10,761 bases of DNA. Origin: Pseudomonadota bacterium (GTDB taxonomy: Bacteria; Myxococcota; Myxococcia; Myxococcales; Anaeromyxobacteraceae). A program made the position numbers and the translations under genes. The notes under the pieces are model-generated. The model had not been told where the DNA came from, did no database searches, and was given only the letters and a program-made list of their open reading frames with translations. This document shows positions 6,690-10,761 of this stretch, in pieces (positions within the stretch are counted from its first letter, which is position 1; every line of letters starts with the position of its first letter). The stretch spans positions 1 to 10,761 of the forward strand of contig JAEZXM010000204.1 of assembly GCA_023419875.1 (NCBI GenBank). The letters run 5' to 3'.

Positions 6690-6706
6690 CCGGATGGGGC
6701 ATCCGG
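6690..6706 (+). terminator. Hairpin after the kinase gene, possible terminator or protein site
   Basis: CCGGATG-GGG-CATCCGG forms a 7-bp perfect stem with a 3-base loop, 30 bp after the kinase stop. It is followed by TTGCAAG rather than a U-run, so it would be a weak intrinsic terminator. It abuts the -35 box of the tetR promoter and could instead be part of that control region. Confidence 0.4.
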
Positions 6707-6735
6707 TTGCAAGTGAGTACTCACTCACTTAGATC
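6707..6735 (+). promoter_or_regulatory. tetR promoter, overlapped by operator, likely leaderless start
   Basis: TTGCAA (6707-6712) and TAGATC (6730-6735) are 17 bp apart. A start point about 7 bp after the -10 box falls on or next to the ATG at 6742, and no Shine-Dalgarno sequence precedes that ATG. Transcription would therefore give a leaderless mRNA. The -10 box is only a half match. Confidence 0.45.
6711..6730. promoter_or_regulatory. Palindromic TetR-type operator
   Basis: The arms AAGTGAGT (6711-6718) and ACTCACTT (6723-6730) are exact inverted copies around 4 bp. A nested perfect 12-bp palindrome, GTGAGTACTCAC, lies at 6713-6724. TGAGT/ACTCA palindromes in this position are typical binding sites of TetR-family repressors. 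It fills the space between the -35 and -10 boxes just upstream of the TetR gene, so bound repressor would block RNA polymerase. Self-repression is the natural reading. Confidence 0.75.
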
Positions 6736-6741
6736 CTGGGC

Positions 6742-7419
6742 ATGCCAGGGACGGAGCCACGCCGCAGGGTCCACAGACCGGCCGAGGATCGCCGCCGCGA
6801 GATCGCCGATGCCGCGCTGCGCGTCATCGCCGCGCGCGGGCTCGGACAGTTCACCTCGCTCGCCATCGCCGCCGAGGTGGGCGTCACCGACGCCGCGCTC
6901 TTCCGGCACTTCCCGTCGAAGGACGCCATCGTCGACGCCGCGATCGATCGGGTGGAGGAGCTCCTGTTCGAAGGCTTCCCTCCCCAGGCGGAAGACCCGA
7001 TCGACCGCCTCGGCATGTTCTTCCTGCAGCGCGTCTCGGTGAGAAGGCAGCACCCCGGCATCTCGTCGCTGGTCGCGACGGACGAGCTCGGGAAGGCGGG
7101 CTCCGAGCGCGCCCTGCGAAGGGTCCAGGGCTTTCGCCGGCGGTCCCTCGAGTTCCTGCGCGCCTGCCTCGAGGACGCCGGCCGGCGCGGCCTCCTCACG
7201 CCCGGCCTCGGCATCGACGAGGCCGTGGTCATCGTGCTCGGTGCGCTGCTCGCCCTCGCGCGGCTCCCGGCGGACGCAGATGCCGGCGCGCCGCTCGGAC
7301 CTCGTGTCTGGAGCACCCTCGAGCGTTTCCTTCGCGGCCCGGCGACGGGATCGCGGAGCGCTGCACGCCGTCCCCCGCGTCCGAGAGGACGCATCACCCC
7401 GAAAGGAGTCGAACCATGA
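6742..7419 (+). CDS. TetR/AcrR-family transcriptional regulator
   Basis: 225 residues. The N-terminal TetR helix-turn-helix covers about 16-62, with RREIADAALRVIAARGLGQF, LAIAAEVGVTDAALFRHFPSKDAIVDAAID. The C-terminal ligand-binding/dimerisation part is helical and of unassigned type. The final 30 or so residues are Arg/Pro-rich and probably disordered. The gene follows a palindromic operator within 12 bp, which fits autorepression. Its stop overlaps the start of the next gene (ATGA), so the exported DUF6448-type protein is translationally coupled and is the obvious regulated partner. The ATG at 6742 has no ribosome-binding site, consistent with leaderless translation. The inducer is unknown. 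Confidence 0.9.
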   Translation: MPGTEPRRRVHRPAEDRRREIADAALRVIAARGLGQFTSLAIAAEVGVTDAALFRHFPSKDAIVDAAIDRVEELLFEGFPPQAEDPIDRLGMFFLQRVSVRRQHPGISSLVATDELGKAGSERALRRVQGFRRRSLEFLRACLEDAGRRGLLTPGLGIDEAVVIVLGALLALARLPADADAGAPLGPRVWSTLERFLRGPATGSRSAARRPPRPRGRITPKGVEP

Positions 7420-8087
7420 AGCACGCGTCCTACTTCCTCGTCCCGATTCTCGCCGCCGTGCTGCTCTCCCCTGCCGCCGCCCGGGCGCACTGCGACACCC
7501 TCGACGGCCCCGTCATCAGCGCGGCGCGACACGCGCTCGAGACCGGCCGCATCGAGCCGGTGCTGGCCTGGGTCCAGCCTTCCGACGAGCAGGAGATCCG
7601 CCAGGCGTTCGCGTCGACGCTCAAGGTCCGCAAGGGTGGCAAGGACGCGCGGGACCTCGCCGATCGCTGGTTCTTCGAGACGCTCGTCCGCGTGCACCGG
7701 GCCGGCGAGGGCGCTCCCTACACGGGCCTGAAGCCCGCCGGAACCCCCGACCCCGCCGTGGCCGCGGCCGACGTCGTCGCCGCCGGTGGAGACGCCCAGA
7801 AGCTCGAGGCGCTCCTCGTCTCGACCGTTCGCAGCGGGCTGCACGAGCACGTCGCGAAGCTCCGGAGGGAGCGGCTGCCCGCGAACGACGTCGCCGCGGG
7901 CCGCCGCTGGGTCGCCGCGTACGTTCCGTTCGTGCACTGGGCGGAGGGCGTCCTCGCGGCCGCGGGAACGCCGGTGGACCATGCGGCGCACGGGGCGAAG
8001 TCGGCTGCGCACGAGGAGCACGGTGAGGCCGCACACGGGCACGCCAAGCCCGCACACAATCACGCCAAGCCCGCACACAACCACTAG
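7416..8087 (+). CDS. Exported DUF6448-type protein with His-rich tail
   Basis: 223 residues. A clear signal peptide (basic MKH, hydrophobic core YFLVPILAAVLLS, then AAARA) predicts cleavage after A24. The mature chain then begins His-Cys-Asp-Thr-Leu-Asp-Gly-Pro-Val, the hallmark opening of the DUF6448 family as I recall it. Other conserved-looking blocks are LAWVQPSDEQEIRQAF, DRWFFETLVRVHRAGEGAPY, TGLKPAG, SGLHEHVAKL and AYVPFVHWAEG. The last about 35 residues are a low-complexity His/Ala/Lys/Pro tail ending with two copies of HAKPAHN plus a final His. AAGGAG lies 7 nt before the ATG, inside the end of tetR. The family has no established function. The N-terminal His, scattered conserved His and His-rich tail suggest periplasmic metal binding, which is my inference. 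Family assignment is from memory of the motif. Confidence 0.85.
   Translation: MKHASYFLVPILAAVLLSPAAARAHCDTLDGPVISAARHALETGRIEPVLAWVQPSDEQEIRQAFASTLKVRKGGKDARDLADRWFFETLVRVHRAGEGAPYTGLKPAGTPDPAVAAADVVAAGGDAQKLEALLVSTVRSGLHEHVAKLRRERLPANDVAAGRRWVAAYVPFVHWAEGVLAAAGTPVDHAAHGAKSAAHEEHGEAAHGHAKPAHNHAKPAHNH
8040..8081 (+). repeat. Two tandem 21-bp coding repeats in the His-rich tail
   Basis: Units at 8040-8060 and 8061-8081 are identical except for the last base (T or C). Each encodes His-Ala-Lys-Pro-Ala-His-Asn, followed by a final His codon and the stop. Near identity at the DNA level, including synonymous positions, points to recent duplication by slippage, so copy number probably varies among strains. 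Confidence 0.9.
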
Positions 8088-8686
8088 CGCTTGCGCGTGG
8101 AGGCGGCCCGGGCCTCGTCCAGGTCCGGGTCGCCGCGCAGGTGCCGCCAGGCGATCGCGCCCAGCCGCTCCACCGTCGGCACGGGCCAGGTCGCGCCGTC
8201 GGCCTGCCGGCGCTCCCGGCAGAACCGGACGAAGGCGGCGAGCTGCTCCGGGCTCGGCGAGATGACGCTGCGGGCGTCCTTCACCCGGGCCATCGCCTCC
8301 AGCGGTTCCATCCCCCGGGCCACGAGTACGCAGAGCGAGAGGAGCGCGCTGCGGCCGATGCCATACTGGCAGTGGACGAAGACCCGCTCCCCGAGCTTCA
8401 TTCCCTCCACGGCGAACGCCACCCCGTCCCGGATGTGCCGGGCGGAGATGGCGCAGCAGTCCTCCGTCGGGAGGTGCAGGAGCCGGATGCCGTGGACCTG
8501 GAGCAGGGCCTCGTCGTCCCGCGCCTCGAGCCGGACGTCCACGACGCGCTGGATGCCGTGATCCTTCGCGAGCCGCGCCGCACCCTGCATGGGAAAGCTC
8601 GCCCCCACGGCCAGCTCGGGGATGACGAAGTGCAGGTCGATCACGGGAGGGATGATGCGTTCCGGCGCCGTCTCGCGCCAGCCCAC
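8084..8686 (-). CDS. Dual-specificity (cysteine-dependent) protein phosphatase
   Basis: 200 residues from a GTG at 8686. The cysteine phosphatase signature is VFVHCQYGIGRSALL, with nucleophile C106 and phosphate-binding R112 in the C-x5-R loop. D76 in LPTEDCCAIS is the probable general acid. The upstream part (FVIPELAVGASFPM, then HGIQRVVDVRLEARDD) follows the usual DSP/tyrosine-phosphatase opening, where the gene product is first placed relative to a substrate groove. The C-terminal about 40 residues are an extra basic tail. The substrate could be a phosphoprotein, nucleotide or lipid. The gene ends a minus-strand run, 13 bp after the membrane-anchored small protein. A second GTG at residue 15 (8644) is possible; neither start has a good ribosome-binding site. 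Its TAG stop overlaps the stop of the convergent DUF6448 gene. Confidence 0.88.
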   Translation of the reverse strand: MGWRETAPERIIPPVIDLHFVIPELAVGASFPMQGAARLAKDHGIQRVVDVRLEARDDEALLQVHGIRLLHLPTEDCCAISARHIRDGVAFAVEGMKLGERVFVHCQYGIGRSALLSLCVLVARGMEPLEAMARVKDARSVISPSPEQLAAFVRFCRERRQADGATWPVPTVERLGAIAWRHLRGDPDLDEARAASTRKR

Positions 8687-8699
8687 GTCCGCTCGACGA

Positions 8700-9032
8700 T
8701 CACGGGGCCACCGAGAGGACGATGGTCTGCGACTCGGTGATCGTGATGTCCCGATCGGTTCGGACCGAGGCGCCGGGCCGGGTCACGCCCACCCGGACGT
8801 GATAGGCGCCGTCGGTGAGCCGGACACGGTGGTGAACCTGGCGGGAGGGCGATGGGAAGTCCGCCCGGCGCACCGTCTCCGCGCCCCGCTCGATCTGCAC
8901 CTCGAGCGAGGTCGCATCGCCGATGCCGCCGAGATCGTAGACGAGCACGACGTCGCGCGGGTTCGCCCGGAACAGGAGCCAGGCGACGACGACCGCGGCG
9001 GCGAGGACGAGCAACCGGGCCGCGCGCTTCAC
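8700..9032 (-). CDS. Small membrane-anchored protein of unknown function
   Basis: 110 residues from a GTG that overlaps the previous stop (GTGA), so it is translationally coupled. KR-A-AR at the front followed by LLVLAAAVVVAWLLF (about residues 7-21) makes a single membrane helix or uncleaved signal anchor. About 85 residues, probably beta-rich, should be outside the membrane (VVLVYDLGG, LEVQIERGAETVRRADF, HHRVRLTDGAYHVRVGV, DITITESQTIVLSVAP). The pattern resembles a small beta-sandwich of the PEGA/carboxypeptidase-regulatory sort, but I do not recognise a family. The open frame runs further upstream to 9299, but that part is an Arg/Gly/Ala-rich shadow of the preceding gene. It sits in the Mrp-phosphatase run. 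Confidence 0.75.
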   Translation of the reverse strand: MKRAARLLVLAAAVVVAWLLFRANPRDVVLVYDLGGIGDATSLEVQIERGAETVRRADFPSPSRQVHHRVRLTDGAYHVRVGVTRPGASVRTDRDITITESQTIVLSVAP

Positions 9033-9478
9033 CGCTTCCCCTTGCGGCGGGCGGCGGGGCGGCGCGTGCGAACGGAGGCGCTCACCTCCGGCCTGGCGCC
9101 GCCGTCGTCGCTCCGCCGGAGCCGGATCTGCGCGTTCACCTCGATTGCCATCCCCTCGAGCACGCGCCCCAGCTCCCGCCGCATCACGTCCGACTGGAGG
9201 AAGTGACGGATCTCCTCGGACAGCACCCGCAGCACCTCGTCCTTGGCGGACTGCGCCTGCTGCCCGATGAACCCGATGACCTCCTTCGGCAGCTTCCACT
9301 CCCGGGCGAGGCGCCGGGCGCCCTCCTCGGTCATGAAGAGCGCGCCCACGCCGGCGAGGATCGCCTTCTTGACGGAGTCGGGGATGAGCCCCCGGCCGCC
9401 GCCGGCCGGCTCGGCGCCGAGCACGTCTGCGCCCGCCGCCCCCACCTCGTCCAGCGTCGGCTTCTCTTCTTCCGTCAT
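9029..9478 (-). CDS. Helical protein of unknown function, phasin-like
   Basis: 149 residues from an ATG with GAGG 5 nt upstream, 10 bp after the mrp stop. After a disordered acidic/Gly-rich start, an amphipathic segment (SVKKAILAGVGALFMTEEGA, about 35-54) is followed by KLPKEVIGFIGQQAQSAKDE and VLRVLSEEIRHFLQSD, which look like one long helix (about 62-110). A short strand (IEVNAQIRLRR) and a very basic C-terminus (RTRRPAARRKGKR) close it. The build recalls polyhydroxyalkanoate granule/phasin-like proteins, which coat hydrophobic surfaces, but the resemblance is one of composition only. I know similar proteins occur in myxobacteria as hypotheticals. The basic tail could bind nucleic acid or acidic lipid. 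Confidence 0.8.
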   Translation of the reverse strand: MTEEEKPTLDEVGAAGADVLGAEPAGGGRGLIPDSVKKAILAGVGALFMTEEGARRLAREWKLPKEVIGFIGQQAQSAKDEVLRVLSEEIRHFLQSDVMRRELGRVLEGMAIEVNAQIRLRRSDDGGARPEVSASVRTRRPAARRKGKR

Positions 9479-9488
9479 GGCCGCCTCG

Positions 9489-10568
9489 TCAGGCGCGCGG
9501 CTGGGCCCCGATCACCGGGAGCCGCGGCGCCTTCAGGACCTGCGTGCTCACCGCCCCGGCCACGTTCCGGGCCATCGCCAGGAACGCCTGGGCCTGCGGG
9601 CTCTCGGGGGCGCCGGCCACGATCGGCACGCCCCGATCGCCGCCCTCGCGGATCGCGAGGTCGATGGGGATCTCGCCGAGGAACCGGATGCCCATCTTCT
9701 CCGCGGCCAGGCGGGCGCCGCCCTTGTCGAAGATCGCGGTCTCGGTCTGGCAGTGCGGGCACACGAACGAGGACATGTTCTCGACGAGCCCGAGCACCGG
9801 GATCGACACCTTGTCGAACATGAGCTTCGCGCGGATCACGTCGGCGAGGGCCACGTCCTGAGGGGTGGAGACGAGCACCACCCCCGCCGCGCGGGTGTTC
9901 TGGGCAAGCGTGAGCGGCACGTCCCCGGTCCCCGGGGGCAGGTCGAGCACGAGGTAGTCGAGCTCTCCCCAGCTCACGTCGCGCAGGAGCTGGATGAGCG
10001 CGCCCGTGACCATCGGCCCGCGCCAGACGAGCGCCTGGTCCGGCTCCACCAGGAAGCCGATGGACATCACCTTGAGGCCGTGGGCGGTGAAGGGGTCGAG
10101 CTTCTGCCCGTCGCTGGAGGTCGGCTTCGAGGTCACGCCCGTGAGGATGGGGATCGACGGTCCGTAGACGTCGGCGTCGAGGATCCCGACCCGGGCGCCG
10201 AGCTTCGACAGGCCCACCGCGAGGTTGATCGCCACGGTGCTCTTGCCGACGCCGCCCTTCCCCGCCCCGACGAGGATGATGTTCTTCACGCCCGGGGTGA
10301 GCTGCCCCTCGGCTGCGCCCGGGGCGGCGCGCACCTGAGCGCCCCAGGAGATCTCCACGCGCTGGAAGCCCGCGCCGCGGAGCGCAGCTTCCACGTCGCG
10401 GCCGATGGTGTCCTTGAGCGGGCAGGCCGGGGTGGTGAGCTCGACGCGCAGCCGGACCGACGCGCCATCCACGCGGAGGTCCTTCACCATCCCGAGCGAC
10501 ACGAGGTCGCGGTGCAGCTCGGGATCCATCACCTTCCGCAGGGCTTCGAGGGCGTCGCGATCGTCCAT
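9489..10568 (-). CDS. mrp: Mrp/ApbC-type P-loop ATPase, iron-sulfur cluster carrier
   Basis: 359 residues, the standard length of the MIP18(DUF59)-ParA fusion form. The MIP18-like domain is at about 1-80 (MDPELHRDLVSLGMVKDLRV and TTPACPLKDTIGRDVE). The deviant Walker A loop GAGKGGVGKST is at 101-111, with K104 and K109. Other blocks are DADVYGPSIPILTG, LDLPPGTGDVPLTLAQ and NMSSFVCPHC, whose C270 and C273 form the CxxC that bridges a [4Fe-4S] cluster at the dimer interface. Such proteins assemble or deliver Fe-S clusters in the cytoplasm. It heads a four-gene minus-strand run and has the strongest promoter in the window directly in front of it. No classical Shine-Dalgarno precedes the ATG. Confidence 0.95.
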   Translation of the reverse strand: MDDRDALEALRKVMDPELHRDLVSLGMVKDLRVDGASVRLRVELTTPACPLKDTIGRDVEAALRGAGFQRVEISWGAQVRAAPGAAEGQLTPGVKNIILVGAGKGGVGKSTVAINLAVGLSKLGARVGILDADVYGPSIPILTGVTSKPTSSDGQKLDPFTAHGLKVMSIGFLVEPDQALVWRGPMVTGALIQLLRDVSWGELDYLVLDLPPGTGDVPLTLAQNTRAAGVVLVSTPQDVALADVIRAKLMFDKVSIPVLGLVENMSSFVCPHCQTETAIFDKGGARLAAEKMGIRFLGEIPIDLAIREGGDRGVPIVAGAPESPQAQAFLAMARNVAGAVSTQVLKAPRLPVIGAQPRA

Positions 10569-10577
10569 GGCCGCGCT

Positions 10578-10606
10578 CTTATATCGGGCGGACGAGGTCT
10601 TCTCAA
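10578..10606 (-). promoter_or_regulatory. mrp: Strong sigma70-like promoter of mrp
   Basis: TTGAGA (10606-10601) and TATAAG (10583-10578) each match the consensus at five of six positions with an ideal 17-bp spacer. The expected start point, about 10571, is only about 3 nt before the ATG at 10568, so the mRNA would be leaderless or nearly so. Confidence 0.65.
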
Positions 10607-10631
10607 CCGGAGCCGAGGCGTGGAGAGCCGC

Positions 10632-10761
10632 TCACTCCAGCGCGTCCACGCGCCACCCCGAGCCCTCGGCGACGACGACCGCGCGGCCACCGGCCACGGG
10701 CATCGAAGCCCGGCCGCCCGCGACGTCGACCGGCGTGCGGGCGCGGAGGGCGGTTCGGACG
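10632..10761 (-). CDS. C-terminal end of an unidentified protein
   Basis: The last 42 codons plus TGA are visible, entering from beyond the window. The residues include VRTALRARTPVDVAGGRASM, then GGRAVVVAEGSGWRVDALE at the end. Third positions are almost all G or C in this frame, as in the genes around it, and the stop lies 63 bp before the mrp start. The short hydrophobic strand VVVAEGSGWRVDALE resembles the closing part of small beta-rich domains, but no family can be named from this length. Confidence 0.65.
   Translation of the reverse strand, partial: VRTALRARTPVDVAGGRASMPVAGGRAVVVAEGSGWRVDALE

Noticed and set aside
4366..6702. A 778-codon open frame on the minus strand across the histidine kinase
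   Set aside because: The plus-strand kinase has all catalytic motifs. The antisense frame is low-complexity Arg/Glu/Ala/Pro sequence without any domain, as expected opposite a gene with GC-rich third positions.
9033..9299. N-terminal extension of the membrane-anchored small protein
   Set aside because: This stretch is a shadow of the preceding helical-protein gene, and the GTG at 9032 gives a proper membrane anchor and a GTGA overlap.
10569..10590. A second Xer-like arm near the mrp start (TTATATCGGGCGG)
   Set aside because: Only one arm resembles the left arm of the 1085-1112 site. There is no 6-bp centre or second arm, and the sequence is explained by the -10 box.
1..10761. tRNA, rRNA, riboswitch or CRISPR array
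   Set aside because: No cloverleaf, conserved rRNA stretch, aptamer-like leader or regularly spaced repeats were found on either strand.

Overview
The window is very GC-rich, with almost every third codon position G or C. It holds tightly packed genes that resemble those of soil Deltaproteobacteria/Myxococcota. The style of the PAS/GAF histidine kinase, the DUF6448-type protein and the stand-alone Mrp ATPase make Anaeromyxobacter or a close relative my best guess. That is a judgement from family resemblance, not a database match.

Layout. (1) 1-1078, minus strand: one end of an insertion sequence carrying a DDE transposase of the ISNCY/IS1202 type, cut by the window edge. Its outer end carries two copies of a ~20-bp repeat. 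(2) About 1085-1112: an AT-rich 28-bp site laid out like a bacterial dif/Xer recombination site, 5-6 bp outside the IS end. (3) 1133-4345, minus strand: a two-gene beta-oxidation/butyryl-CoA module (3-hydroxybutyryl-CoA dehydrogenase, then enoyl-CoA hydratase), followed by a substrate-binding-protein-like gene without a signal peptide and a cysteine-bearing MerR regulator. (4) 4456-6660, plus strand: a large soluble sensor histidine kinase, transcribed divergently from the dehydrogenase. (5) 6690-8087, plus strand: a hairpin and a palindromic operator/promoter, then a TetR regulator overlapping by 4 bp an exported DUF6448-type protein whose predicted mature N-terminus is His-Cys and whose tail is His-rich. 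(6) 10568-8084, minus strand: a four-gene run of Mrp/ApbC ATPase, two uncharacterised small proteins and a dual-specificity phosphatase. Its last stop codon shares a CTAG with the stop of the DUF6448 gene. (7) 10632-10761, minus strand: the last 42 codons of another gene.

How the parts work together. The dehydrogenase and hydratase catalyse consecutive reversible steps between 3-hydroxyacyl-CoA and 2-enoyl-CoA and almost certainly share a transcript. The TetR regulator probably represses its own promoter and, through translational coupling, the exported protein. The Mrp cluster starts from the best sigma70-like promoter in the window (TTGAGA-17-TATAAG), which lies so close to the ATG that the mRNA would be leaderless or nearly so.

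The most noteworthy signal is the pairing of an IS1202/ISNCY-type element with a dif-like site. The spacing and orientation are those reported for IS elements that target Xer sites. Second is the possible N-terminal histidine metal site of the DUF6448 protein. I see no CRISPR array, tRNA, rRNA or phage genes.
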